This document shows positions 23,146 through 36,466 of a DNA stretch of 64,000 bases, one piece after another (the stretch's first letter is position 1; each line of letters starts with the position of its first letter). The stretch covers positions 731,323-795,322 of the forward strand of contig NW_006768784.1 of NCBI RefSeq assembly GCF_000204055.1, given 5' to 3'. Under the pieces are notes generated by a model. That model was not told the DNA's origin. It saw only the letters and a program-made list of their open reading frames with translations, and did no database searches. Origin of the DNA: Melampsora larici-populina 98AG31 (Eukaryota > Basidiomycota > Pucciniomycetes > Pucciniales > Melampsoraceae). Made by a program: the position numbers and the translations under genes.

Positions 23146-24362
23146 TTTCTTTGGTTTATTTTGATAAAGTTAGATTACTAGAATGGTGTCAAATAAACAG
23201 CTATGCACACTACTTGAGGAATACTAGAAGTTGGATATCAGATATGAATGTGGTTACAGGAATCGAGTTTGGATTGTAACAATGTGGATGTAGGGTGAAG
23301 CCGAACAAAATTGGGGGATCGGACGAGCTTCTTACAAAGCTTTTTGTGTTAATGCTGAAAGTTTGAAAAACATTGGTCGTAATGACCTCATGGTTCCACG
23401 GCGGCATGTCATTCACGAGTAAATTAATGCCCTGGGCGATTCACAATGGCTATATCGACTGCCATGTGTTTCTATCACAATCGCCATTTCAACATTGGGA
23501 TTTTCATAGAAACATCAATCAAGCGCCGTGGCTTCAGAGGATGCGAGCGAGCGTGGCTTTTGATCGATGACTCGTCGATCTTGAAGTTATGCATGGCCCT
23601 TGTTAAGTACATGCTGAGTGCAATCAGCCCATGTACTTTCTTACGTCATGGACAGGTCTCGGGCGCCCAGCCGCCCCGTAACTCAGGGATGTGCCATAAT
23701 CGAAGCTGCTGACTAAGTCAACACTGTGTCACTCACCACGAGAACGGTCGGGTATGATAGCGAGTGGCCGCAATCGAGCAGAGAGCAATGAGTCCACATT
23801 TATCAGGGTGTATGGAGTGGGGACGTCCAGTCTGAGCTGGAATACCTATCATGGGGCGGCTTGAAATCAAAATGAGATGGTGGGGCTCAATAGGCGAGCT
23901 GCAAATGCCAAGCGAGTCATGACGAGAAGCTCAGGCGTAATATGTTTTTAAATCAGCAAGACAATAGAACGGTACCGAACCAACCTGAATGCGGTCGAAG
24001 CTGATGTTCATGGGCCAACATATGGGCATGAGATGCGCTCATGTTGATCCAAAATGTTGATGTCCGGTGTACTTTGCAACCGCTGTTGATGCGCGTCATT
24101 CACACATCAACTGGTGATGCTAGCTACCAGTGGTCCATTTTGTCTCAAATTTAAGACTGCGGCACATATTTAGGCATGGCTCGCTGTGGAAAACATGTGT
24201 GTGGAAGCTTTGGGGGACGTAATTTTTTAAATTTTTGTAGTATTTCAATTGCAGGACCAAATGTCAATTCATAGTGTATACGAAGCTAATTTGAGGCTAT
24301 GTATCACAAAGATAACGCAGTAAATTGAGGCCATAAAAATATGTTAGTGTCATAGAAGTACC
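23146..24362. other. Intergenic
   Basis: No gene is supported. Open frames near 23373-23712 (+) lack motifs. A weak inverted pair around GTACATG occurs near 23605-23635. Confidence 0.4.
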
Positions 24363-25167
24363 CTACGTCGCCCGTGTAGTGTTAGAGGCCCGTGCGGTGT
24401 TGGAAGTCCGTGTCATGTTGGACGCTGCGTTTGCAATGATCGTCATGGCATCTGTATGGAAAGAGTATAAATAAGTTTGAGTACGGTCCCAAGAGGTTTA
24501 GTGAGGTGATCTTACAAGGATGACCCTCCGTTCGCAAGCGGTTGATCTCGGCAACATGAGGCTTGACATCAGAAGGCGTGGCCGCAGTGGCGTTGAAGTT
24601 TGCACTGAAGAGGTGAGACATGGTTATTAGTTTGATCAGAGAAAGTGACTGTATTGTCTTTTCCACTTACTTGATCTGGTCAATGATAGGGGCGATTTTC
24701 TTAAGGGCATCGAGACTTTTTGCTCGTTTAGATTCCTCGAATGGGTGATACGCAAGATAATGTCTGTGCTTAGCTTCTTTGATTTCGGTCGAGGTTCCGT
24801 TGTGCGCTAGACGAATGATGTCTTGTGAAGAAAGTCCATCCTGTGCAAGTCGCTTGAGAATGTCATCGACAATCGCTACGTCATGGTTGATGGCTTTTGT
24901 TTCGGAAGCACGCGTCTTGCGGTGATGAGTCGCGTTAGTTGCGCGATGATGCGTTTCGTGATCGTGCTCCGGAGGAGTCTGTGATGGAGTCTGCTGGGCA
25001 GTGTCTGAAGGAGATGAGGCGGTGGAATTGTCGTCTTTTGGGCTGTCGGCTGTGGTGGCCATAGTGCTTTGGGGGTCAGGAAAAGGAGTGGCTGACGTGA
25101 TTGTGCATAAGGTGGTAGCCGCAAGAATGACAATGACAATGGTGCGTTGAAGTGATAATGATTGCAT
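24363..25167 (-). CDS. Secreted protein of 224 residues, unknown function
   Basis: Three exons (25167-24671, 24604-24516, 24451-24363) join in frame. The start chosen is the ATG at 25167 because it directly precedes a classic signal peptide (MQSLSLQRTIVIVILAATT, then LCTITSA); an in-frame extension upstream would bury it. The mature protein has a Ser/Thr/Pro-rich, His-rich low-complexity segment (residues about 30-95), a helical part (DVAIVDDILKRLAQDGLSS), and a C-terminus with repeated SNMTRTSN/ASNTTR units containing Asn-X-Thr glycosylation sites. No domain is recognised. Signal peptide, lack of homology and context fit a candidate effector or wall protein. Confidence 0.75.
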
Positions 25168-26962
25168 AATGACGGTGTGTTTGAGGTTCGAATGGATGAG
25201 TTGGTTGTGTAAATTGGTGTGTTGTAATTTTGCGAAGGAAAGGGTGACCTTGGATGGACATTTTATATCATTCACGCCATCACAATCAACAAAAGTATTG
25301 TCTATCGAGTAAAGCTTGCCGGCCTGTGGTCTGATCTCCAGCCTGCCGCTGGATTGAATCTGAATTGCATCATGCTTTGTGGGCAGGTGGTAGACCAGGT
25401 TGATTACAAAGCGCCTGCTCTAGACTTGTCTGGATACGAAGATCATATTTGACAGGTATATAGTGTTCATCTTGATATTTTTACGTGACGGATCGGCCAA
25501 AGGGAACGTGGACTGTGAGGATGGCAGTCGACACATTGGGACCGATCGTTGAGCGCATCCAGTCCGAAAGGCATCTTGAAGGTGAAGTGGAGTACAGACC
25601 CCCAGACTGGGTTTGTTGGTAGAAGAGCAAATCGGATTGAGCGCATATATCGCTACGATTAATCAGAATGGCGCATCGATGAATCGGGTGAAGCCAGTGA
25701 AGTACACTTGCCAGCCATCAAACCAAAGAGTGACCTTCTCAGTTTGAGCCGGCGATACAGGGTCTCAGGCAGGCTTTACCTGCCCTCATCCAGTCATGAA
25801 GCTCGAAGCAAACGAGATGCGACATCAACTGATGCAAAATTCAGATGTTTCTTCCAACAGGATTCCAGTCCCCAAAGCTTCATATCGGCGAGATCCGGGG
25901 TGGGGTCCGGGACGTAGCTCTTGTTGGAAGATCTTTTGATCGATCGATGGTTTTGAGCTATGTACGAGGTGCTGCGATTCGGTTGCTCAAGCGTCTACGT
26001 AGGTGTTCTCTTCGTTAGTCTGCCTCGAGTCTGAGGGTCTCGTTTATATATCAGTGTTGTCCGTTGTGGTTTTGATCTCTCTTTTCTCTTATCGAAACAC
26101 CTCGTTATATTTGTCGCCGACGCCAGTTGTTTCAGAAATTCACCGTTTATTCGAGGGTTTTTAAAAACAAAATACTTGGGAAATCTTTCCATGAGAGCCC
26201 CGGATTCTGAATAATCTCATGTTATAAAAGGTTTTTAAATACAAACAACCAAGACGTAGACAAAAAAAAACATTGCGCTACGCAGCAATGTCCTACCTGC
26301 CAGAAGGGGTCCGAGAGGCAGAAGCCTGCTATATTTCGGGGACGTCTCTAAAACACGTATAGCATGCCTTATGCTTGACCCGGATCAGTAAGAGTATGTA
26401 TCACTCTGGGCGCTGGGCGACACGTCGGATGGATGATAAGCACTCACCCAGACGGCTCGGACAATTTCGCTCGCCACACAGAAATTCGTGCCAGAACTCG
26501 AATCAACAAACAAAAAGAGGCTCTGTAATCGGTTTCATTGGTGTCAGCTGGCTCCTCCTGTTCGATGGCTATCGCACTCTATCTCAGTTTGAGGCAGTTA
26601 CGCACTTAATTGACGTCACTCAAACCCGACTTTAACCACGCATATCTCCATTTGCCACTCGATGGCTGTTTCAGCTAGTGGAGGAAACTATTCCTTCATG
26701 TAACGTTTGACTAATTCTCCGCCGAGCTACTCATGTGAATATCTGCGGCTCTTGTGACCTATCGCACTCCCTCATGGCTTTGACCATGATTGGAATGATT
26801 GTTTAGGTGTCGCACATAGGAACGTTATTAATATCGTGAACCAACACTTTGCACTTCTTAGACGTCAATCCTTCAATTTCAAGAAGCGCACCACCTCGTC
26901 ATCACTGCCTTCCTCCGAGCGAAATCTTGCCGATCGCCATTGACTCGTCGTATCAGAGGATT
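25168..26962. other. Long intergenic region
   Basis: I see no supportable gene. Open frames (25708-25917, 26375-26635, both +) have no start context, motif or splice partner. A short A-run lies near 26260. Confidence 0.4.
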
Positions 26963-29900
26963 ATGACTGACTGTCCTCGGAGGAGTGTGGAGCTGCCTCA
27001 CGATTGCCCGTCACTGGCTTTGAAGTCACGTATGTTAAGTTTCCTATCTTCAGCTATAAGTGACCGGTGTGCTGTCTGAGGCGGGCAATTGACCCTTTTC
27101 TTCTCAATAGATAACGTACCAACTGAATCAAAGTCATCGGACACACATTCATTCATCATCCAAACCAAATCCAAAGAGTGTGATGAGCCCCTTTTCAGCA
27201 AACAGGACGAAATGGCAGCGGTGAGAATGTCTGACTGGGTGTAAGTCTCAGCATAGCCATTGAGTATACTGCACAACGCAACTCCGCGCCTTTTAAATAC
27301 ACTTGCTCACGTATATCTTTTCTGGCAAAAATTATTATTCTCTCATTACACCGAAATGTTCGTGAACCCCTATGCGCGGCGTAATACCTCCGGTTCTTTC
27401 CCTCACCAATAGAATCATTCCCACAGTTTTCATGTTTTCTTTCTTGAGTCACCTTGACCGGTCAAATCTAGGTAAGACAATTTTCCTAGAAGGATTTGTG
27501 AAGACGTAGCCTGATCATTCTCCATTCCATTCGAATGCTTTAGGAAACGCGCGCGTCGCAGGTTTGTCTCAGACCGTATCTCGTCCAGTTTCTTGTATGA
27601 TCACAACACCCACACCTGACACCTAATATCATGTCAGGACTACAGGAAGCACTGGGAATGAGTAATTACCAATTTTCTATGGCACTGACGATCACTTTTG
27701 TGTAAGTCAAGTCTTCTTGCTTGTCTCCAGGTGTTTCGTTGACTCTATGGACTTTTGGCGCACTTCAGGCCGTACATCGTAAGCAGAGTCATTCTGCTGA
27801 CCTTAAAAGCGACATCTTTCTCACATAACCCATTGTTTTTTATTGCTCTTCATTCTAGGCAGCCGAGATTCCGACTAGCTTGGTGAGCAAGTGAGATAAT
27901 TTATCGTACGCAACAGGTACAAGATTGTGGATATGATTTTAATCGGAATTTACTCGCACCGCACAGGTGTTGAAGCGAGTCGGCGGAAATGTGATGATAC
28001 CGCTTCTGGTCACGATTTGGGGCATCGTGACGACATTTCAAGGTAAATCCTTACAGACATGATACCAATGATTCTCATAAACGTCTCATTCGCTTATCAA
28101 TCATCACCTTCCCTCTAGGCTTTCTGACAAGCTATAAAGCGTTGTTGGCCACGAGGTGCGTGAGCTCTTCGGAAAATACTTCTTGCGATATATCACTCAT
28201 ACCACTCAAGCGTGTCCATTAGGTTCCTCTTGGGAGCTGTGGAGGGTTAGTTGATCCCTAGTTCTGCCGATCAATCTCACAACTACTGACTAGGAATCGC
28301 TCATTGAATAGGGGGGATATATCCTGTCAGTCTGGTTTATTCGGCTAATTGTGGCTAGCCCCACATCATCAGCTTGAAAGAATTCACTGACGATTCTGAT
28401 GCGTCAACAGGCCATCGTGCTATACCTATCGAATTTCTACAAGAGGTAAGAAGACCCTATTATCGGGATTTATGACATCCGCTCTAATAAAAGGATTACA
28501 TCCGACAAATACTATAACAGAGAAGAGTTACAGATACGAATCGCAATATTTTCATCATCAGCATCCCTTTCAGGTGCCCTATCAGGCCTTTTGGCATACT
28601 GGTTGGTCAAAATGGACGGCATACGTGGAATACCTGGATGGGGATGGATTTTCATTGTATGTCCAAACGCCCATAAAAAAGCGCAGGGTCATATATCGCA
28701 TGGTTGACTTATCATTGACCTGAATTTCAAAGATTGAAGGCATTTTCACCACTTTATTCGGACTTTTTGGGTTTCTAGTATTTCCACTGTCCCCATCAAC
28801 TTGCCGTTTTTTAAGTGCAAAGCAGAGGAAGTGAGCATCTGCAAGAGATTATCATCATATCACGCTATACTGACCGGAAGTCACTTTGTTTCAAGGATTC
28901 TGGCTATGCGAATCGAGAAAGACCAACCAAGTTCTGCCGCAGAACAAGAGGAAAAATTCTCTTGGGGTCAAGTTGGGAAGGCCTATAAGAGCCCACACGT
29001 TCTATTGACTTCGCTGGCTCTGTTTATGATTGGTACCAATCTATACAGCTTGGCTTATTTTCAGCCAACTAGTCAGTCCATCTTTGATCACCAAGAAAGG
29101 CCCAATCTTTACTCAGATTTTCTGCTTCTGCATCTGTCCACATGACAATTTGATGCGAATCAGTTATACATTCCGTAAGCTCGAGTCATCTTTGATACTC
29201 ACTACATGGCTAACTTTGCGTCAAAACAAAATCTTTTCTGTCTTCAAGATGGGTTATTCGAGCTCATATACACAGCTCATTTCTGTTCCACCATTCGCCG
29301 TCGGGTTCGTTGGTGAGTATCAGAAATATATCCAACAATCAATTCTGCCAACGCAACTAAACCTTTGTATTCATCCGTAGCGATGATATTGACCTCGTAT
29401 CTTTCGGACCGCTTCCGAGCCCGAGGACTCACTGCCATACTTTGTTCAATCGTTGGAGTAGGTCTTTCTCGCTATGATATCAGTTTGAGACTAAAACAAA
29501 CTTTCAAAGTCGAGTGTCCTGAAATGACTTCTTCCAGTTACTCGGATATGTTCTTTTTTACCTCAATCCCACTCAGCACAGCCGCTATATCTCACTCTTT
29601 TTATCTACTGCGGGTATCTACTCTGTGTCCCCTACCCTCTATGCATGGTTGGCGAACAATAGTACGCCTCACTATCGCAGAGCAGCCGCAATAGCCCTCG
29701 GACCTGTCTCTGCAAACTCTGGAGGGATCCTCTCCACCTGGGTCAGTCAAGGACCCAGCTTCATTTTGCACATTTGTTGAAACACATTAATCTCATTCCC
29801 TTGAACTTTCAGCTATTCCCCTCTTCTGAGGAGCCAGACTATCGCACAGGGATCACTGTCAACCTGGTTTTGTAAACTCATTCACTCTACTCTTCTCAAT

Positions 29901-30133
29901 GTCATTTTTGCCCCTACTGATTAGCTTACTTTTACATCCACCAATCCAGTTCGGGAGCCATAATCATTATCTGTATGATCAATCTTGCTTGGCTGAGGTA
30001 CATGAACAGTTTGAAAAAGAAAAAAGAACAAGGTTTTAGAAGGCAAATTGATGGAGGACAGTCTTTTGAGACTTCTGTGTTGGCTTGGGAAGTACTTGGA
30101 GATCGACATCCAGAGTTCATTTATGCATACTAG
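26963..30133 (+). CDS. MFS transporter (allantoate-permease-like), paralogue 3
   Basis: This is a further complete MFS symporter gene of the same family. The modelled start is ATG 26963 (MTDCPRRSVELPHD), spliced to 27112-27240 and then to helix 1, IIPTVFMFSFLSHLDRSNL. An 18-nt micro-exon at 27544-27561 encodes NARVA. Later exons give LGMSNYQFSMALTITFV, AEIPTSL, NVMIPLLVTIWGIVTTFQ, GFLTSYKALLATR, FLLGAVEG, AIVLYLSNFYKR, ELQIRIAIFSSSASLSGAL, EGIFTTLFGLFGFLVFPLS, SPHVLLTSLALFMIG, SYLSDRFRARG, YAWLANNSTPHYRRAAAIAL and the tail WEVLGDRHPEFIYAY. There are at least 13 exons. The first exon is the least certain; the rest follow family landmarks without breaks. Confidence 0.8.
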
Positions 30134-31892
30134 ACTTGATCTAGAAACTTTGAGATTTTTTTAGCTAGTTATCTTTTTTCACTCATTTCCTGTAGAAGGG
30201 CTCTCTTGAGCTTGCATAAATTAGAAGATTGGACTCATGAGTCTAGATTTGCTCCATTCTCACCAAGCAACAAATTTACGTGGTTTAAGCGACCACAACC
30301 AATTATCATATGACTTGAAGATCAACAGATTTGAATTTCAAGCAGCATATTTTCATTTTTTGCAAGGAGGTCAGCTAGCCCTCCATGAAAAAAGAATATA
30401 TAATCACACTGGAATTTGAGTCTCTGTATCATCACGTCTTACACGGACAATGCTCAGCTGATAGGAAGCAATACACACAAAGCAAAAAAGTGACCAAATA
30501 AAATTAAAACAAAGAGGAAAAACAAGCTAAACTTTCACAATCAAGATTCAGAAAGATAACAGATTCTCTCATCAATTGACCTGTATTTTTTAAAAGAAAA
30601 CATGATCCACTTGTCTTGAATCCCTCAGTCAGGAATCTATACTTTCAAATTCAAGTCGCGGGGTAACAGTGCCATTGTTGCAATTTTTGAATTTTTTGTT
30701 ATGTTGCATATCACTTGGATCCAAGATCATTGTAGTGGTGTTTCTTATAGTTTACAAATTTGATCACACCAATGTCAATTCAGTATGATAATCCACGATC
30801 AAGTATATATGTAACATTTGCGCCAACAAAACAAGCTAAAGGGATGATTAATCCTGACAATTTTGAAAGTGCATGGGTATCTTGGTGAATTGATAAGCAA
30901 ATCAATAAAAGCTAAATGTGTGCATGACACAATTCCAGAAACAAGGTAACAAAATTGTGTAAACTTAGTAAGATGGCAGGATAAGGCTTGTACCATTGAG
31001 CCAGGTCAATGAAAGAGATTCAAGATTGCAACTCCATTGAATATTGGAGTTAGATAGTGGAGGACTGTAGAATTAAAGTAGGAATCATAAAATTGGCCAG
31101 ATAGAGGGAAGGAGAGATAGGAATATACCGGTAATCCTAAATCAAAATAGGATAACAAAAGAATCAGTATGTACAACTGCAAGATTTCAGGTCCCCAAGA
31201 TGTGCCATATGAAAGGAATGATGCCTTCAGATTAGATCAAGTTTTTGACTTTCAATTGAAAGTCAAATCACATATCAAGACGAGCAATTAACTTTGCTCT
31301 TCCGTAAATTCCTCAGTGTAAGATATTCAAGAGGTCGCATACAACAGACTGTGAGCGGTTCCCAAAGACAATCGAGTAAGATCAAGTTATTTGACAAACA
31401 TGTCCTGCAAGTCGATATGGCTAGGGCTTCATCAGAACACGAGCGATTGAGATGTGAATCTGAATAGCCTAACTGAGGAAATTCGACGTTGTCCATATAA
31501 AAGACAAATCCTGTTCGATATCCATAGTTTTCATCCCTAGGCGATAATCCTTCGCGAATGAAGAGATAGTATGTGATGCTTAGAGTGAGAGTAGCGTGAT
31601 CTCACCTTGGATTGGACTCGAATGTTCGGACTCCTTATCACTTATCACCTGGGATTGGAACGAGGCATCCCATCATGATAGAAAGGGTCGTAGTGAGCTT
31701 CGATTGAGACGATTGTCGTTCGAGTAGGTGGAGGCGCTAGGTAGGACGATGAAAGCAGCAGAGTTGAAAGATCCAAATTTCTTGTCAGCTCGGCCCCGAC
31801 CCGAGAATATATATGTACTCACAGAGAGTTCGCCGGGTTTTCAATGTAACCTAACGCTAAAACTCAACCATCAGCATTCAGCAAACACCACG
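30134..31892. other. Intergenic, AT-rich
   Basis: No gene or clear repeat is supported. Short open frames (30237-30419 +, 31275-31496 -) show no motif. The part next to 31893 should contain the RRP4 promoter; a TATATAT run lies near 31808. Confidence 0.4.
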
Positions 31893-33363
31893 ATGGCACA
31901 CTCAAACATTTTCAAGCTCACCAACAGTCTTCCAGATGCCAAGTATGTTCCACCAGATCTCATGGAAAACAAGCACACTCGCATCCCCGGCCAATCATCT
32001 GATCCGGCTCAACCACATCTTGTTGTCCCGGGAGAACTGATCGCGTCTTCAAAATTTTGGATGAGAGGTCATGGAACATTTGTTGAAGACGGAATGACTG
32101 TAAAGGATGAAGATGCGATGGACGATATCATGTATGATGATGAAGATGGTGAGAGTCATGAGATCGCTCCGACTGCTGAAGGTGAGATTAGGAGTAGCTT
32201 GGCTGGGACGATCGAAAGGATAAACAAGCTGGTGAGCGTCCGTGGTTTAAGGGGGCGGTAAATTCTTCCTGACTATTGATTCTGTTTTCTTCTCTTGTTC
32301 ATCATCCTCAAACGTGAATGATACGTCATTAGTTCTATTTATTGTTATCGATTGCTGATCAATGAATTTGCAAATTTTCAAACTTCTTGAATGTATTGTG
32401 ACATTAGCTACCGGCCTGAAGTTGGTGATTTGGTGATTGGTAGGATTGCAGAGGTTCAATCCAAGAGATGGAAGGTCGATGCGGGTGGTCGACAGCACGC
32501 GGTTCTGATGCTTGGATCTGTCAACTTACCAGGAGGAGTTCAGGTGTGTCACTGTCTCAGCTAATCACAGCTGATAGTCGCCTCCTTCTAATCAGTTGCA
32601 TCATCGGTCTGCTAGAGAAGAAAACTTGAATCAGATGAATTACAAATGCGATTCTTTTTTCAAGAGGGTGACCTTCTCGTGGCAGAGGTTCAGGCGTTTT
32701 TCGGTGATGGGGCCATGAGCTTACACACCAGATCGCTGAAATATGGCAAAGTGAGTACAACCAACCTACTGTGTTCACGTGCTTTGTCCCACTAATGCCA
32801 TTTTGCTTTAGTTACGAAATGGACTCCTCGTGAAGGTTCCTCCTCAATTGATCCATCGACTGAAATCTCATTTCCATACTCTCTCATGCGGTTTAGACCT
32901 GATCATTGGGATCAATGGTTGGATCTGGATAGCCAAAAAGCGCGAATCTGCTCCAGAGGATTCTATGCAAGGATCAGAGCATGTAGAGGGATTCGAAGTC
33001 ACCACTGAAGACATGTACTCTGACGTCAATGAAGTGAGTTGTCTACACGTGATCCTTCCAAATCTCCTGTCATCAAAGATATCTCATCTCATAATCTTTA
33101 TTTGTTTGCACGTTCTTTCGTAGGAGATCGATTACACTACACGGCTTACTATCGCTCGAGTAGCCGCTTGCATCAATATGATCGCCTCATATTCGATGCC
33201 GATATCCGACATCACTATCGGTCAAGCATATAAAGCGTCTCTTGAAGTCCATTCTGCTTCTCAGTCCATGATGATCGACGATGTAAAAGGTGACCCCAGT
33301 CTAATGAGTTTTTGTGAACAGGACTTTCAAGAGAAGGTGATGGCTGCCATGCTTGCTCATTAA
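31893..33363 (+). CDS. RRP4: Exosome complex subunit RRP4 (EXOSC2-like)
   Basis: The 365-residue protein comes from five exons: 31893-32257, 32408-32543, 32616-32750, 32812-33033, 33124-33363. It is the S1/KH cap subunit of the RNA exosome, which degrades and trims RNA 3' ends in nucleus and cytoplasm. Visible are the N-terminal domain ([11 protein letters not shown]), the S1 domain ([19 protein letters not shown], then [17 protein letters not shown]), [18 protein letters not shown], and the KH-type region ([18 protein letters not shown], then [14 protein letters not shown]). These are hallmark Rrp4 sequences. The start at MAHSNIFK is preferred because upstream in-frame sequence is not conserved in type. 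An acidic insert (about residues 67-90, [16 protein letters not shown]) is longer than usual. Confidence 0.92.
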
Positions 33364-34473
33364 ACCTGCGTCGTTACCGACAGCCCCACACACTTCAAAT
33401 TAAGCTCGCCGCTTCCTGCTTCCAAACGGCCGTCGTGTTGGCCTTGCAAAGACTTATTAGGACACAACTATGTGATGGTATTTTGATTTGCGACCCCTAG
33501 AGAATTTCCCCCTTTGTATAATACCAATTCCACTCTATACCCTACGCCCCCAGCGTCGCAAGGTAGCCCGTAGCCAGATTTCTAAGTTTGGCCACTCAAT
33601 CTGATGTGCAGCTTAAACTCAGCGCTGCAAAAGTAACAAACACTTCCCTCTATACTATCTTACATACCGAAACAAATTCGCTAGTACTTCAAAGTGATTT
33701 ACCAGCTTCCGTGGTTGGCCAATAAATATCAAAATGCGACTTCAAGAAGGGATTGTCTCTTTGTATTCTCTCAAGTTAAATGTACGCCTCTGTTTGGATT
33801 GATCCCCATGAAACTCCTACGAATGAACATGAGCGAGCGCATCCTTCTCGAGCCATTATCCGATAGCAGCCTTCATCCTTTAACCGTAACGAGAGCGAGT
33901 AGAGATCTACATGCGTTTTTATCTCGAGAAGTTCTCTCTGTTGGACTTGTAGCAGCCTTAAGAGCCCCTTGTCGGCTTGATGCACAGTGACCGGCGTTTG
34001 CAGACACAGGCTTTCAAGGGCTTTCAACTCCGAGGCCTTGGTCCTGGTGGTCAATACACCAAAAAGGGCACATGGCAAAGGCAACTCTCAACGCACAAAT
34101 CGCTTCAGAAGAAGCATCAGTCATCATATTTGAAGAAGGAAGGGTTGAATCATGTTGAGTGATCGATCGAAATGGTGCCATTGGCATTGGTTAGTCAACA
34201 CTCAATCTCAACACAAACCACACAGCCCTGGACCCTCAAAATCCTGTGCTGGAACTCCTCACCACTGTTTTGCAAAACGATGGTTGTATCACATTGATGG
34301 TAAAAGGTCCACAAAAGATGTCCAAGTATGTAAAAAAAATACAAAGCTGATGAAAAACGTCCTACAAACTTCTCAAGGCTAATCACAACAATCTTGCTAT
34401 TTAGGTACTGATTGTGTTTGCTTTTGGTCTTATGTATGCGGTGGGACCACATTCTAGAGATCTGCTATGTTCT
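33364..34473. other. Intergenic
   Basis: No gene is supported. Open frames near 33694-34160 (+) and 33776-34084 (-) overlap each other and carry no motif. It is the 3' region of RRP4 and of the Cys-rich secreted-protein gene. Confidence 0.4.
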
Positions 34474-35228
34474 TCAGTGGTGAGGATTAGCGTTTATAAA
34501 CCTTCCGTGGCCTTCCTTACAACCTAGCAGGAGACATGAGAGCAATTGGAAATCAGATCATCACAACGCGAACCAGTAGTTTGAAATTCAAAGCTGACTT
34601 ACTAGCTTTATTGGTGATAACTTCGCACTTGACTGGCTCAGGTGCTCCTGAAATAGTTATGTGATGACATTCTGGATGATAAGGGTGAGCAGATAGTTTA
34701 GTTATCGAATTTTGCCCTAAATGCACACGTAGAAAAAAAATTGTGCTCACTGTACGGAGTACCTGGTACACCTCCGTTCCATGGCTCATAACTCTCGCAA
34801 GCTACGTTATTTGCATAATTGGAAGGGTTGCCACAGTTTGATCCTTGAGATGACCCTATATATAATTCAGCTAGAATAAGGAGTGCTCATTGTCATTAGA
34901 AGCTTGAGAAATGATGTGAAAAATTGTTCACCGGGGTGAAGATTTCGCTGGCAATCCCCAATTGGATATTCCCATGTGTTGTGCTCATCCGTGCAATCTG
35001 GGGGAAGTTAAGCCAAAAACTTGTAAGCACAAATTCCACATGTCCCGATCGTACTCTGGAGTAGATTCATGAATCCCTATCCGAGAAAAATTGCCAGAAT
35101 TGCTTACGAGCCTTTCCAGTGGTGTGGTTCTCGAGAAAACGCCACACACAGTGCTTGCTTTTCCCAAATTGAACCAATGACAGAAGACCAAAGGCGATGA
35201 AAATATAGCTGCGAGTACAGAAATCCAT
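34474..35228 (-). CDS. Small cysteine-rich secreted protein (effector-like)
   Basis: The gene is not obvious in any single frame but assembles from about five small exons with all phases closing: exon 1 is 35228-35108, then exons near 35000-34930, 34860-34765, 34720-34605 and 34530-34474. The product has about 147 residues. Signal peptide: MDFCTRSYIFIAFGLLSLVQ (about 24 residues). The mature part holds eight Cys in the contexts KHCV, AHCTD, GDCQ, SNCG, VACES, PECHH, VKCE and ASCKE, an even number suited to four disulfides. It has no recognised domain and ends NANPHH. Size, signal peptide and Cys content match rust small secreted proteins commonly treated as candidate effectors; function is unknown. 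Confidence 0.75.
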
Positions 35229-36466
35229 TTTGACGATTCAACGAGTCTGCAACTGAAGAAGGTATAGGTGATTGAGATACCAATTACTGAGCACTCACTA
35301 CAAGCTTAAGGGTGGTTATATAGCCTCCAGAGATTCTTTGATGATTCGCTCTACAATATCAAAACACCGGTCTATAATAACAAAAAAACAACCAGGGTAC
35401 AAAACCCTACAGAATCGCGCTCTTTCGCCATCCGAAGCCCCTTACCAGGTCCCGAGACCCTCTTTGCAAGGGAAAAAAGCCTCTTTCACTGTCGCCATCT
35501 ACAGTCGTGTTCACAGTGACCTTCAAACACTCACCACCCGTGCCCAAAAACGGAAGCTGTAAGCCTTTGTAAGTTTCAATTAACAAGCTAGAATGCGTTC
35601 TGGACTGGGTCCAAGGAAACCCTCGGCATTGTGGATCGGGAGACATGAACCTTGACGGCTGCCGTTTGGGACCATCCCCTTACCTAACCTCTGGAGGACT
35701 CCGGGGAATTGGAAACGATGGACTACTACAGGCAATATTACACTATACTACAAGCAACCCTTTTAGTATCTGTTACTTTTGTAATTTTTCCTTGTTTAGC
35801 TGTGTAAATCGTTGAAAAGGTTAGGAGCGCAAGTGGTCTGAGAGGTAGACCTCAGAGTCTTGATTATGGACAAGTGTGGAGAATATATAAGATAATGAAC
35901 AAACAATGAATATGTATACAACACTCATGATGATTAACAATGCGTTTTTGATTTACACCTTGCTTTGAATCTCAATAGAGGTGAGTTAGTATTTGATTAT
36001 TCTAGAAGCGCTTAACAGGAAATCATGGAGACATTTCCGAACTCAACGTGCAGTTTCAAAAGTAAAGTAATACATTGATGATAGCCTGAATGGCAGTTTT
36101 GTAATTCAAGATAGGAAGCAAAGAAACAGCGCAGGGTTCTGTGCACAATTGCAGAGAAACTGTTCACGCAAAGCTTGTTCTGAAGAAAAGCAAGTATATT
36201 ATTTCCTTTTCAATTGTAAGTCATTTCAAACAAAAATACAATCAAGGAAACCAAACGGATAAGATAACAAAAAGACACCGTTGGTCCATAATGCTGAGTA
36301 CATCCAAGTGACAAACAAGTGATTGAAACACAATGACAAAAAAGAAACATATCACATCGCATAATTAATGTGGTACGTGACCTAATAGTAAAACAAGCAA
36401 CTCTGGGATCAAACGATTTGAATAAATAAATCTAAATCTAAATCTAAATCCAAATCCAAATCCAAA
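35229..36466. other. Intergenic with a hexanucleotide repeat at its end
   Basis: No gene is supported; open frames at 35272-35562 (+) and 35407-35646 (-) are complementary shadows without motifs. At 36431-36468 lies a microsatellite of about six TAAATC/CAAATC units directly downstream of the stop codon of the next gene on the minus strand. Confidence 0.5.
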
